Shown here one piece after another: positions 22,401-34,368 of a stretch of 64,000 nt of DNA; within the stretch, counting starts at the first letter, position 1; the number at the start of each line of letters is the position of its first letter. Where the stretch lies: NCBI RefSeq assembly GCF_031755915.1, contig NC_083390.1, positions 18,631,001-18,695,000 of the forward strand, written 5' to 3'. The position numbers were made by a program, and so were the translations under genes. A model generated the notes under the pieces. It made no database searches and was not told the origin of the DNA. It saw only the letters and a list, made by a program, of their open reading frames with translations. This stretch comes from Ziziphus jujuba (lineage: Eukaryota > Streptophyta > Magnoliopsida > Rosales > Rhamnaceae).

Positions 22401-22640
22401 TTGGCTGTAATTAGCGATATTTACCTTCTAGACTTCGTGGATCCGTCTGGGTTTGTTCAGGAAATCTCTTCCAAGGTCAGCAGAGTGGTGGTTTCGAATC
22501 ACTACAAGACCGCACTAGATTGCAGTGAGAGTTCTTGTTCAGTTGGTGAGAATGTGGAGAGGGTTATTGAGATCTGGAGGAGTGGAGCTACTGTTGTTTT
22601 TTATTATTTCAAGGAAAGAGCTGGTAGTGGTCTAAAAGAT
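22401..22640 (+). pseudogene. DHH-family phosphoesterase fragment (captured)
   Basis: The open stretch codes IYLLDFVDPSGFVQEISSKV, then RVVVSNHYKTALD, ENVERVIEI and RSGATVVFYYFKE. This follows the plant DHH/DHHA1 (nanoRNase/pAp phosphatase-like) pattern of LDFVGPSGF...RVIVLDHHKTAL...RSGATVAFDYFK. The hallmark DHH reads NHY, so two of three motif residues are changed. Its 5' end lies about 290 bp from the left TIR. A second coding-looking piece (about 22855-22935; NDSLGQSYEIALVAGAFGDC) follows in the same orientation, but I cannot assign it. Confidence 0.6.
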
Positions 22641-22935
22641 TTGAATTTTGTTTCGATGAGGGTTTGATCTTTGAATCCATCTTCGTTCAAGCGAGTAATT
22701 TGTTTTTATCGGTTTATTGATTTTTCATTTTATTTTATTTTATTTTTTAAAGCTGTAAAGCTACAAAATTCTCTCTTTATTTGGGTGTATAAGGCTTTTG
22801 CATTTTCTTTTTTTGAAGTTGGAGGATGTAATTAGTCAAGGATTAACCGGCTTATCCTAGAAGCAGGAATGATTCTCTCGGTCAATCATATGAGATTGCT
22901 CTTGTGGCTGGAGCATTTGGAGATTGCCTGGTATA

Positions 22936-24957
22936 GTCAATGTATCCTTCTGTCTCTCCAAACATGGGTCATTGTAGCATTTTTATATATGTTCTTGTAC
23001 TTATTTGCTCCAGCGTATAGAGGTGTTGTGTTAGGTAGAAGTGAATTGATGACTGAATTCTTAGTGTACAGTCATGTCAAGTTTATACATTTGTTTATGT
23101 TAGATTTGTCCTTCCATGCATAGGCTATGAAAGCTAATTCTTTATTGGAGTTGAGGAGTGAACTTGGACATAAATTAGCTAACAAACGTTGTAATCTAAA
23201 GTTGAGGTGTTGAGGTATGAAGCTATCTACCTACAAATATGATTGTCAATGTATTTATAGCATATTTTTCTTTTTCTTTTTTAACATTCATTGATTAGAC
23301 ATTTTTTTTTTTTTTATGTTATTAGTTGACTTCAATTTATCCCTAGAAAATAAGTAGGCTTGGAGTGTACGTTAGTTTAAATCTAGTCTAAAGTTGTTAT
23401 TTTGCCAGCTGCACTAATAGTTGTTGACATGTTGTGGGCCTGAGGCAACTTAAGGACTTAAATGACATAGATGATTACAATAGCTTCACATTTCATTGGA
23501 GAGATTTCTTTTCTTGAAGAATTTCTGTTCTTTTCTCCTTTGAATGTATTGATTATTGGCTCGCCACATTTAAGCATTTACATGCCAGTTTTCTCGTAGT
23601 TATAATTCCTATGGAAAAGTAATGTTGAGGACCGAGACTGGTAAGTATGGCGTTAATTGCTTAGGATATTCTTTCTAGAGTTATAATGTGGTAGATTGTT
23701 TTTTTCTCCAGTAATATATATTCATGCAACAGAGAAATCATACTTTAGTTCTCTCTGATAAATTGGATAAGCCCCTTTGTCAGAATAAATAACAGTCAAT
23801 CACTGGGCATTGGAAATCACTTCAACTCTACGATGATGTGGTTCAGATAATACACCTAATCTTTTCCTTGGTTAAGGATTTAATGCCAATACTTCTGTAG
23901 ATTTGTATTCCTACTTTCTTTTGATTATCTTTGAAGTGTCACAACTAAAAATACCTCTAGTAACTAAAAATGCCTCTAGTGTCACAACTAAAGGACTATA
24001 GGGGGTTGCAGAATAATATAAGAATAGCTGCCAACCAAAGAAGTCTTTATAAACAAGCCACTAAAGAAGTGAATTTAATAGCTCTTATGACTGGAGTATA
24101 TTTAATATAGACTTTTGAATATTTTTATGAACTTTTTTTAAGTGATTACTTTTACGAACTTAATGCAATTCTATTTGGAAAAAGTACTTTTTTATTACAA
24201 ATTTTTATGTTATTGCATGATTTTTATTTTAGCAATATATTTTGTTTAAATGTAATGACCTTGATTTATTTGTTACTTATGGTTCTTAGGCTTTTATGAA
24301 GTTTTCTTATGAAGTTCTTATGCCACAGTCTGATTTTCACTACTGAAGCTACAGCTAGGTGGGTGGGTGGGTGTGTGTGTGTGTGTTTTTTTTTTTTTTC
24401 TTTGAAAGAAAAATGTAGAAACAGGCATGCAAAATGTTTGAGGTCTAGGCCTTTTTATCCGAGCTTGAGATATCCTTTGATTTACTGGGTTTGCGAATGG
24501 GAAAGTTTTGTTGTTTAGTCTATCGGTGTGGTCCCTCTCCTTCCCTGCTCTATTATCATTATTATTTCTATAGGCTTATTAATTTCATACAAAAAAATAA
24601 AAATAAATAAACATATTCAAGGTAGGTTTGACATGGACTGGTTATCTCCTCTAGAGTTTAAGGTGATGGTATGTGATATAAAAACCACATGAAAAAAATT
24701 GGGGTTGTAGAGGTCGGAAACCAAGTTGCTTTCATGAGTTGAGTTAATTAAACTTGTCAGCGCCTTGCTGTAGAAATTGTTGCAAATATATGACAGGCTT
24801 GTTGCCTTGTTAATGATTTTCAAGTTGATATTTCTATAACTATATCAAAATGGTTTGTATAAGTCCTTTATATTATTATTGATTTTCGGGGATCATTTAA
24901 ATCTTGTTAAAATGTTTAAGAAGCAACTAGTAATGTTTTTACATACAAATCTTTTTC
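22936..24957. other. MULE-2 interior, intron-like, no gene recognised
   Basis: AT-rich sequence with T runs, a GT/GGTGG microsatellite at about 24358-24385 and no convincing open frame on either strand. Possibly intronic material carried with the captured exons. Confidence 0.5.
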
Positions 24958-25054
24958 CAGGCTCAGCAGACAGAACTGTGAAATTCTGGGATTTGGAAAC
25001 CTTCGAACTGATTGGATATACAAGCCTCGGAGTCACCGCATTCAATGTCTACTT
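24958..25054 (+). pseudogene. Katanin p80 WD40 subunit exon fragment (captured)
   Basis: After a TTTTTCCAG acceptor, the exon codes GSADRTVKFWDLETFELIG, the WD40 repeat motif typical of katanin p80 (KTN80), the microtubule-severing targeting subunit. It degenerates after about 30 codons, and a GTGAGC donor-like site follows at about 25055. Only one repeat of the propeller is present, so no function is expected. Confidence 0.7.
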
Positions 25055-25724
25055 GGTGAGCGAGCAGGTCTGCAGTCGAAGAGAGCTTGGGAGAGAAAAG
25101 AGAAAGCGAGAGAGAGCAGGTCTGCAGCTGGTATTCTTTCTTATATTTTTTTATCATTAAAGAATGTTGCACTCAACATGTTCTATGGTGCAATACATTG
25201 TTAAAAAATAATTGTAAATTTGGATGATTTGTGAAAGAAAATTTTTTACGCAATTTTGATGATAATTAAAAAGATCCTCACCTTAAAAGCATATATGGTC
25301 CGGTATTCCCTTGTTCCCTATATTGTTTATGCTCTTTATCTCTTGTGTAGCAGAAACTAGTTGAGCTCCATTTGATCTCCCAGAAGCGGAATCTGAATCC
25401 GTTGTAGGCTATAATGTGAATGCAATTTTTCCTAAGTCTTTCATATGCTTACAAGAGGAGAGATGAGAGATGCTTTTTCATAGAGGAAAGGAAAACAGAG
25501 GTGGTATTACTTTGGTAAAATAGTATTGTGTTTTAATTATTTCATATGTTATTTACCGTTATAAAGATGGCGTTATCATGACAATACGATATTAATGTGT
25601 GTATGGAATTATGGTGGGAATAATTATTTATTCTTCGCGCAAATACACATTATCAAAGTAGGTATATTGAATTGTAATGATTCAAAATGAAAAATAAAAG
25701 AATTGGCAACAACATGGTTATCAC
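25055..25724. other. MULE-2 interior spacer
   Basis: No gene recognised. Includes a purine-rich GAGAGAAAAGAGAAAGCGAG stretch (about 25083-25117) and AT-rich sequence leading into the repeat array. Confidence 0.45.
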
Positions 25725-26745
25725 ATTTTACCAATTTTTTGGCCCCCACAAGTCCTCTAATGTGTGTTAAATGCAACAACATTCAAAATATACATTCATT
25801 AATGATCCTAAGAAGAAAAAATCCCAAAAGTTCTAAAAAAGTTCTCAAATTGGCACAAAAATTTGATTACCGTAGGATTTTCGGTAATTACCGATGAAAC
25901 CTATGGTAATCAATTTGTCCTTACTTGAAAAATTACTGTAGGTTTTATCGGTAATTATTGAAACTCCTATGGTAATCACATTTTACCAATTTTTTGACTC
26001 CCACAATTCCCCTAATGTGTGTTAAATGCAACAACATGCAAAATATACATTCTTCAATGATCCTAAGGAGAAAAAATCCCAAAAGTTCTGAAAAAGTTCT
26101 CAAATTGGCATAAAAATTTGATTACCATAGGGCCTTCGATAATTACCGATGAAACCTACTGTAATCAATTTGTAGTTACTGAAAAAATTACCGTAGGTTT
26201 TATTGGTAATTACCAAAACCCCTATGGTAATCATATTTTACCAATTTTTTGGCCCCCACAAGTCCCCTAATGTGTGTTAAATGCAATAACATGCAAAATA
26301 TACATTTTTCAATGATCCTAAGGAGAAAAAGCCCCAAAAGTTCTGAAAAAGTTCTCAAATTGGCACAAAAATTTGATTATCGTATGGCATTCGGTAATTA
26401 CCGATGAAACCTATGGTAATCAATTTATAGTTGCTGGAAAAATTACCATAGGTTTCATCGGTAATTACCGAAACCCCTATGGTTATCACATTTCACCAAT
26501 TTTTTGGTCCCCACAAGTCCCTTAATGTGTGTTAAATGCAACAACAAGCAAAATATACATTCTTCTATGATCCTAAGGAGAAAAAACTCCAAAAGTTCTG
26601 AAAAAGTTCTCAAATTGGCAAAAAAAATTTATTACCGTCGGACCTTCAGTAATTACCGATGCAACTTATGGTAATCAATTTGTCCTTGCTGAAAAAATTA
26701 CCAAAGATTTCATCAGTAATTACCAAAACCCTTGTAGTAACACCA
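25725..26745. repeat. 255-bp tandem repeat array, four units (MULE-2)
   Basis: The marker (GG/GA)(C/T)CCCCAC occurs at 25741, 25996, 26251 and 26506, an exact 255-bp period. Units share TAATGTGTG, TGCAACAACA, TATACATTC, AATGATCCTAA and CAAATTGGCA, followed by palindromic TTACCGATGAAACC / GGTTT(C/T)ATCGGTAATTACC motifs. Same family as the MULE-1 array, in the opposite orientation to its direct units. No spacer or leader structure, so not a CRISPR. Confidence 0.92.
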
Positions 26746-26984
26746 AGCCATCACACCCAAACACAAAATTAATCTACAAATTCTTTGATAACCAAAACTC
26801 CAAAAAGAGTTCAAGAAATTCAAATTATTTAGACCCATTTCACTAAAAACACCATACTAAAACCCATATTCCATTTTCATAAGAAAATGCAGAATTAATG
26901 AAAAAAAAGAATCGTTTTCTCCATAAGAAGGGGGAAAACAAAAAAAAAAGAGTAAAGGGAAGTACTTGACCAACAATGGCAGCT

Positions 26985-27790
26985 AGAGGGAAATACTATC
27001 TTCCATAAGGAGTAACATATGGGTTCTTCTTTGGAGCTAGTACGGCTCCATTGCCATTGCCAGAGTCAGCTAGACCTGGCAATTCGTGTTTGTGGATCGT
27101 GTTCGTGTCAAAAATGCCTAACCCGAACACGATCCATTTATCAATCGTGTCAGGTACCTAAAATACTAACCCGACCTGTTTATAAACAGGTCAACACGAC
27201 ACGACCCGTTTAATACGATTATTTTAACGGATTGTGTTGACCTATTAACCTGTTAACCTGAAATTGACCTATTAACCCGTTAACCCGAAAATTAATCTAT
27301 TAACTCGAATTTTTTTTTTATTTTTATGTTTTTTTTTATTAAAGATGTATTTTTTGTTTTTAAAAAATTAGTAATAGAAAATTATTTTTATAAAATTTTT
27401 AATTTATAATATTTTTTAGTTATTAAATATTATATTAGTGATAAAATATTAATTTAAAATTAAATTTAAATAGGTTGTAATAGGTGTATAATCGTGTCGG
27501 GTTGAAACTGACACGTTTAATAAATGGGTCGTAACGGGTCAATTTTGAATTAAACAGGTCAACCCGAAAATGACACGATTAATATTTGTGTTAAACGGAT
27601 TGACCCGATTATGACCCGAACCCATTTATAATAAACTCAAGCCCATTTATTCCGTGTCGTTTTCGAATCGTGTCGCCGTGTCATGACCCAAATTACCAGG
27701 TCTAGAGTCAGCAGCAGTAGCATTTGCATAAGCACAAACATAAAGGCCGTGGAAGTGAAGGCGTTGAGTTGAAAGAAGAAGAAGAAGCAA
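26985..27790 (-). pseudogene. Unrecognised captured gene fragment split by the hAT
   Basis: On the - strand, 27775-27705 codes LHFHGLYVCAYANATAADS. If the hAT and one TSD copy are ignored, the frame continues across 27070-26985 through a PKKNPYVTPYG stretch. I do not recognise the family. A CT-rich leader-like sequence lies upstream (27776-27800), and its 5' end points toward the right TIR, like the NDUFB3 fragment in MULE-1. Confidence 0.45.
27071..27704. mobile_element. Non-autonomous hAT element nested in MULE-2
   Basis: Terminal inverted repeats TAGACCTGGCAA / TTACCAGGTCTA, an exact 8-bp duplication GAGTCAGC (27063-27070 and 27705-27712), 634 bp, no transposase. Subterminal regions are dense in CGTGTCG, ACCCGTT and GGGTCA motifs on both strands, as in plant hAT elements. 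It splits a coding-like minus-strand stretch of MULE-2. Confidence 0.93.
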
Positions 27791-27933
27791 AAGAGTGAGA
27801 GAAAAGACATATAGGTCTTTTAAAAGTTTTTTAAAGGCATAATGGATATTAAAAGGCAAAGTAAAAAAGTTCATAATTCGGTAGGTATATATCTTCAAAG
27901 CTCTTTCAAAAGGAATATTGGGCCAAATTCCCC

Positions 27934-28940
27934 CTTAAAAAACCAGGCTAGTCCAAGTTTGTAACAATGTTCATATAACCGGCCAATTTATAATCAGGCC
28001 CATTCTATGTTATAGAGTCTTTTAGAGCCCAACAGGGCCCCAACTATCTACCCAATGTCATTGCCGAATCGAAAGTTGTTATCAAAAAGTCTTTCCGGGG
28101 GAAAAAAAAAAAAAAAAAAAAAATCGTGTGCGGACGAGAATCAGTTATCCATTGCTATGGGTATAGAAGGGAGATTATATTAATTATTTGAAGTAGGGGT
28201 TAATAATATTTTCAGTTAATGAATAAGTATGGGTGTGAAAAATGAGATCATACAATATTGGAAGACTTGGACATTTTTGATTCTTTAATTAAAGAAATAG
28301 AAAAATCTTGAGGAGTAGAAATCAACCATATTCGAAAGCTCATTTGGAGAATTCTCAAAACATGGAACTTCAAACTGAACAAATTGATGTTTTGGCTTAG
28401 CAACAGCATGTTGGCCAAATAAGTCGTCCAGCATACTGAATCCTTATAATAACTATTTCTTCAATTTTGGATTCGGGAACCAAGTAAATTATATACTCAC
28501 TACTGGAAAACTGCATTACAAAAAAAAAATCAGCTGGTTACAAGGAACAGGGAATTAAATTGACTTTATAAGGGGAAGCGGTGATATAAGAAGGCAAATA
28601 AGCCATAAACCATGGGTTAGACTCAAACAGCTGAATTCATATAAGTACATATGGGATCGAAAGTTGCAAGTCTGCTACATAAAACCTCGTCCCAATCTTA
28701 TCATACGTATGCATGCATATATATATATATAGAAAAAGGGTAGATTTTATCTACCACACGCAAATGAATGGGACATAAATACCCAAATAATATGGTGCAA
28801 CAAAGAAGAGGGAGCTAGAAACAAATGGGGGATTGTCAATATAAATTTTTCCTATATATCATGGATGGTGTAATGTCACTGGGCCAGAGTTCTCCATATT
28901 TTCATATGCATTTTCCTCAAGGTAGCGTGCTTTTTATAAA
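27934..28940. other. Paralogue of the R2 upstream region, first part
   Basis: No gene. Aligns with 7100-7195 and then 13893-15900, with MULE-1 absent at the TAGAGTCTT site near 28014. An A run lies at about 28108-28122 and an AT array at about 28716-28730. It holds one copy of the block duplicated at 14075-14513. Confidence 0.6.
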
Positions 28941-29049
28941 GTGTTCAAAACAAAGGCCAAAGATCTGGACTCATAAAATTGGTGGTGCTGTCATAGAAGA
29001 CTTCAAAGGCAGGATCGAACTTGAAGATGAAGCAAAAAAGAGTTTGTGA
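28941..29049 (+). pseudogene. ABCB-type transporter fragment, second paralogue
   Basis: Codes HKIGGAVIEDFKGRIELEDE, aligning with the fragment at 16070-16275 and with the VLEDIKGDIELRDVYF region of plant ABCB transporters. It is closer to the family in this block (KGRIELED) but stops earlier (TGA at 29047). Confidence 0.55.
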
Positions 29050-30494
29050 TGATTACAACTACAGTGATCAAGAATGGCGTGATTGCTAAAATAGGAACTC
29101 ACAATAATCTGATGAAAATCACTATAAAGCTTATGCATCGTTAGTGCCACCAGTCTATATAAGTTCAAAAGGAGGAAGAGTGTATAGGAAAATAAATTAT
29201 ACATATACGGGGAAGGGAAGCCTGAAAGATTTAATTCAAAGGAGAGTAACATTTAAGTTATCAAAAATGGAAAAAATCTGCATTTGTTAAAGTTCTTAAG
29301 TGACCCCTTGCTTGACAAAAAATCTAATCAAGCAAAAGATCACTTGGGGGTAGTGTTAATAGCCAAAATTACACACCAATAAAATAGCTCAATCATACAC
29401 ATGTTTAAGGGTAAAACAGTTGATACAAAGATCCAATAGAGGGACCAGGTTTATTTTTATTTATTTATTTTTTTGGGTGCACAGGTCACAATTAGACTGT
29501 ATTTCTAACTAAGACTACAGGACTACAGGATAAAAATCCAGTACTATGTTTTTTGTCAATAAAATTAAAATATTTTTTTATATGAATTGATAAAAATTAT
29601 AATTTATCATATTATTTATTAATTTGTAAACTAAACAAAATGATTTTAATTTTAATTATATAAGTCATTTATCATTATAATTTTTTAAAAGAGTTTTATC
29701 TAATTGATATTATCAAAATAAATTAAATATTGGATAAGTATTTATTATCTTTCTTTTTTATTTTTTGATAAAAGTATATATTATCTTTAAATGAAAATTA
29801 AATTTTCTTTTTTTTTTAAATTAAAATTAACTAGGATATGATTTTTTAAGGAAAATTTGTTTTGCTTAAGATGTATCTAATTTATTATACACTATTTAAA
29901 TGACAAAATAATATAACTAAACTACATTTATTACTAAATTGGCTATAAGAAAATATTATATAGTTTGATTATATTAAATAAAATAATTATTTGTGCATAT
30001 TTATTCTATTATTATTTAGCAATTAAAAAATATCATATACTAAGCGAAAGACTATTTTTTTTTTTTCATCGATTACAATAATAATCTTCCATACCTCAAT
30101 ATCTCAAGTATGAATGGTTTATCAAGGAAATTAATTTCCCTTAACCATATCAATTCAAGATTTGATGAATAGTTTATTTACATTCTACAATATTTTATAA
30201 CGGATTAGATTTCCCGAGATTTTTATAAAAAATAAAAAAATAAAAACACAATCGTTTAGTTTGGAGCCAAAAATGTGAAAAGGAAGCAGTCCAAGTGTCC
30301 CCAAGCCTACCATCCCTTGATGGGACAACTTATATGATAAAATACCAGACTATTCCACTATTTACATTTCTACTCCCCACTTGCGCCATTTATGCCATTT
30401 TCTTCTGTCAAATCCCACCTTACGCCATTTTCGTACGCCATTTTCTTCTGTCAAATCTCATCCTTATCAAGCGTGCCAAATAGGCCCCAAAATC
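29050..30494. other. Paralogue of the R2 upstream region, second part
   Basis: No gene recognised. AT-rich with several T and A runs. Aligns in part with 16800-17330. Ends at the left TTA of the Harbinger-like element. Confidence 0.5.
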
Positions 30495-30497
30495 TTA

Positions 30498-33400
30498 TTT
30501 GAATATGTTTGGTACGTGGGATTGGCCAAGATTGGACGGAACTGTGTTCCAATTTAATATTTGGTTTGTTATTTTGAGATCGGAACAACTTATACTAAAC
30601 AGTAATTTTATCCCAATTGATTAGGACTTATTTGACCCGGCTCCTTCCTGGATCATTTTTGTCCTAAATTCAAATGAAGCCCTACTTTGTTCTCTTGCTG
30701 AAGCAGATTGTTGGCTCACGGTGGAAAATCGAAAGAGCTCGTTGGAACGCAATGGAAAATTGAAGGAGCTCACCGGACATTTGCATCTCTCAGAGAAAGA
30801 AACACAATTGGTGAGTATGGTTTACCCTCCATCTCTGCATCTCTTCTGTTTAATCTTCTTCTTCCTTCTTCGTGACCTTTCTTCTTGTCCTTTGTTGAAA
30901 TGAAACCAGATCTTACTTGATCTGGAAAGTTAAGGCTTCGAGTTGCAAGTAAATCCCAGATTTGCAAGGACCCAGTCAAGTGTCATCTTTTTCTCTTTGT
31001 TTATATTGTCGTGGTGTGGATTTGAAACCCAATTTTCATCTCTTGCTGACTTCTCTTAAAAAAAAAAAATTACTTAAAATTTTTACCAAAACCACCTTTC
31101 CCCCCCCCCCCCCCCCCCCGAACTTTTGGGAATTTTTTTTTTTTAAATGCACTTTTGCAAGTAAATCCCAAATTAGAAAGGACCTAGGCAAGTGTCATCT
31201 TCCTCTTTGTTTATGTTGTCGTGGATGTAGATTTGAAACCCAAATTTTCATCCCTCGCCGACTTCTCTTAAAAAAAAAATTACTTAAAATTTTTACCAAA
31301 ATCCTTTTTTTTTCCTAACGCTTGGGAAATCTTTTTTTGCAAATGCTCTTTTGCATTTTTTTTTTCGGTTTGGGCAATTTTTCTTTTCGTTTGGTTTGGG
31401 CATTCTTCTTCTTCTTTTTAAGCTTTTCATTGCAGACAAGGTTCTCAGCCCTATGCTCTCTGTTTCTCTATATATAGATACGTATGTATGTGTTGGTGTG
31501 TGTGAATGCATTTTGATATAAAATTTGTTCGTTTTGATGTTGAAGTTTGTATTAGTATGGAACAAATTTTAACGAATTTCCTACTGCATGTTCTGTCTTA
31601 GAAACATAATATATTGGAGAAAGGTGTCTAGGCACTCTTCACTGTATCTTCCTCCTCCCAAATCTTATCGATTATTGCTCGAACACAAAACCTTAGCACC
31701 AAAGGTCAAATCCTCTACATACTGTTGCTATTTTCTTGTTCTTGTCTCTGAATTCTTCTTGTTAGAGGAATATGTTTTAGCTTATGCAGCTATTAATTTA
31801 TTGTAATTTTTTTTTATTTGGCCTTGTGTGTCTGAAGTATGTGAAATGGTTCTAACTTATTTGGTCTTATTTGTGCTATTTTGATTTGGGTCGGTCTGAT
31901 TTATTGTTCTCATTTGGTGTTGATTTCAATTTGGGTTAGTGGAGGTATAAGATGTTTAAGCTTTTCTTTGTTGGTTTGCCTGCTATGTCATTTTTATTTT
32001 TATTTCCTTGAAGAAAACCTATCTTGTGTTCCTTGGTTGTAGTTGTAATATTTGGTTTGAGGAGTTGTATGTTTGTTGCTTCCTTGCACGGGTTGCATGT
32101 TACTGTTGATGAGGATTCCAAGTTAGATGCTGCTTTCATGTTATTATGACATGCTGGCTTTGTTTTATAGTGTGAAGATGGTTTTGGGTTTTATAGTTGT
32201 TGTTTTCAGTAGTTTGTTCTTATGACACACTGGCTTTGTTTTCTAGTTTGAAGATGGTTTTGGCTTTTAAGTTAGCTGTTGGTTTCATTATTTTGTTCTT
32301 TTATAGTGAGTTTTGCACATTTTTTTAAACATTTAGTACAGTTGGTGGTACTTGAAAGGATGACAGGAAACGTATGTGAAATCCTTCTACTGTACCTGAA
32401 TGACAAAGTTTAAACTTAAATTTCTATTTCCTTTGCAATATCTCTAAATATAATTTTTACATTGTCACTCTTTTTAGCATAAAATTGTACCAGCTATGAA
32501 TGGTTTCTATTTATTGAAGTTCAAGGACTTGGCTTTCAAAATATTAAGTTGGTGAACTAAATTGTTAAATTGTGCAAAAGTAAATTGTGAGTGCTAACTA
32601 GTTTATGACTATATTATTGTGTTTCCATTGCATTGTGCAAAACTCTAGCTATGAATGCTATTAGTTTGGCATTTGATTTTTCTGTTTATCCTTGTGCAGT
32701 TGTTTTGCATGTGCAGCTTTAATTTAGATGCCCTGATTTTTAGTTAAGACCTACATTTTCTAGGAAGAAAAGATTAAACGGAGGATTGGTTAGATAAGAG
32801 GGGTGGAAAGTAAGATGGAAGGAAAAGAAAATTATAATCCAACATATTTTGTACAATAAGAAGTGCAAAGTTTTGTTAGTCTCTCCTTTGTTTGGTAATG
32901 GAGGTAAAAACCAGAAGGAAAGAAAGTCTTTTATTAAGGGTTATTATATTTCACCCTCTAAACTACAGCATATTTGACATTTTGACCCCAAACAATTGTT
33001 CTGCAGGTATAGCTTTTACTTAGTGCATGGATTTAGAAAAGTCCCCTTTATTATCTATAACCAAAACATAAATAATAAGGAATCCCAATAGACATAATTC
33101 ATATTTCATACCTAATTTAAACATAATGCCTTTCATTTTTGTGTAGTTTAGAGCTTATCTTTTATGCATAATGCCTTTCTTTTTTGTGTAGTTTAGCACT
33201 TCTCTTTTATGCATAATGCCTTTATTTTTTTGTGTAGTTTAGACCTTAACTTGTGATTTGGATCGGTCAAACAAATAGGCAATGCAATTTGTGATTGAGA
33301 AACTTCGGTTCTTGATAGCTAAAAAAGCTTGATTAGAAAAACAGTGCTTCTTAAAAGTGGTGTTGATCAAATGTTTTGGCTTTTCTTTGTTGGTTTTCCT

Positions 33401-34365
33401 ACTAAGTCTTTTTTCTTTGTATTTCCTTAAAGAAAATCTATCTCGTGTTCTTAAAATCCATCTTGAATCTTTTTATTGATGATGTTTGGCTATAGTTTAA
33501 GTTTGGAAATGATGTTTGGAAAATCTCTCATGTTTGCTCATTTGGTGTTTTCCATTGGCATGCCAATAAATATAATATACTATATACCCAATCCATTAAT
33601 TAATTATTGGATTTAGTTATTTGTACCTTGTACAACAAGTACTCTTATTAAATTCTTTATAAATTAATATACTATCTATATATATTAGCCTAATATAACT
33701 AATTCCATGTCTCCTATCAATTCCCGTCTCTCACACAATCATCTTCATCTTACTGTACTTACCCAATCCACTTTATTGAAATGAGGTTATGAAATTGATG
33801 CCTTATTTATTTAAAACATGTAATAAAAAATTAAAAATATATAAAATACATATTGAATTTAACAATAATAAAATATATATTTGATTATAAATGAAAAAAA
33901 AAGTTAAATAAAATATAAAGCACATAAATATGAATAAATATTAAATATGAAATATGAAATAAATATTTTTTGTGTTAATCCTTAATTCTAACTCATTGCC
34001 ATAATCAATTAAACACAAAAATATTAATTATGAAATCCCGATAGACAAAATTATAAATTAATATAGTTTGTGGATGTAATAAAAATTTAAATTTCATATG
34101 TAAATACAAAATATATAAATTTACCATATTAATTAAATATATTATTTTTTAATGCAATTATAAGTAGAATTTTAAAATTTTTTACTTTAAAAAAATAAAA
34201 AAGTATAAAATAGTCCAATCCAATCCAATTCTTCACCAAACATGAAACAACTAGTCCACCATTCAATTCGAAATTATACTAAATACAAGACTGCACTATT
34301 TTATCCTATCCGATCCGGACCTATCATGTCCGATCCGAACCTGTCCTGCGTATCAAACGCACCCT
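30498..34365. mobile_element. Harbinger-like (TTA-flanked) non-coding element upstream of R3
   Basis: The right end, reverse-complemented, is AGGGTGCGTTTGATACG; the left end contains GTTTGGTACG. Flanking TTA (30495-30497, 34366-34368) fits a PIF/Harbinger target. The homologous sequence upstream of R2 (CAAAGTCTTTCTCTATGTAG near 17755) is uninterrupted. About 3.87 kb, no transposase or recognisable gene; mostly AT-rich, with CT-rich leader-like sequence near 30840-30900. The left terminus matches the right poorly over its first bases, so boundaries and superfamily are tentative. Confidence 0.5.
30940..31312. repeat. ~210-bp direct duplication plus poly-C tract
   Basis: The block beginning TTGCAAGTAAATCCCA and running through AAGTGTCATCTT, TGTCGTGG, GACTTCTCTTAAAA and TTTTTACCAAAA occurs at about 30944-31095 and again at about 31156-31303. 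Between the copies is an uninterrupted run of about 20 C at 31099-31119, rare in this AT-rich window and a likely sequencing or assembly weak point. Confidence 0.85.
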
Positions 34366-34368
34366 TTA

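Larger units (their letters stand above)
22111..27933. mobile_element. MULE-2: second Pack-MULE-like element
   Basis: The left end is GGGGAATTTGGCCCTATATC and the reverse complement of the right end is GGGGAATTTGGCCCAATATT. Both resemble the MULE-1 ends, and similarity extends inward (TTTTAAA, AATGAAAAATACCC, CTTTTT, CTACCC). The TSD is imperfect, TTGAAAAAA (22102-22110) and CTTAAAAAA (27934-27942). The paralogous empty site is continuous at about 7095-7125 (CTAAATTAATTAAACACCAG). Contents: DHH-type phosphoesterase and katanin p80 fragments, a 255-bp repeat array of the MULE-1 family in the reverse orientation, a nested hAT and a minus-strand fragment. No transposase. Its flanks lie outside the second segment, so only one copy is visible. 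Confidence 0.75.

Noticed and set aside
22869..23123. 84-codon open stretch downstream of the DHH fragment
   Set aside because: Codon content is low-complexity hydrophobic; the coding-looking signal at 22855-22935 is in a different frame.
25725..26745. Regular 255-bp repeats as a possible CRISPR array
   Set aside because: The period is constant but the whole unit is repeated, with no short conserved repeat alternating with unique spacers, and the DNA is plant nuclear.
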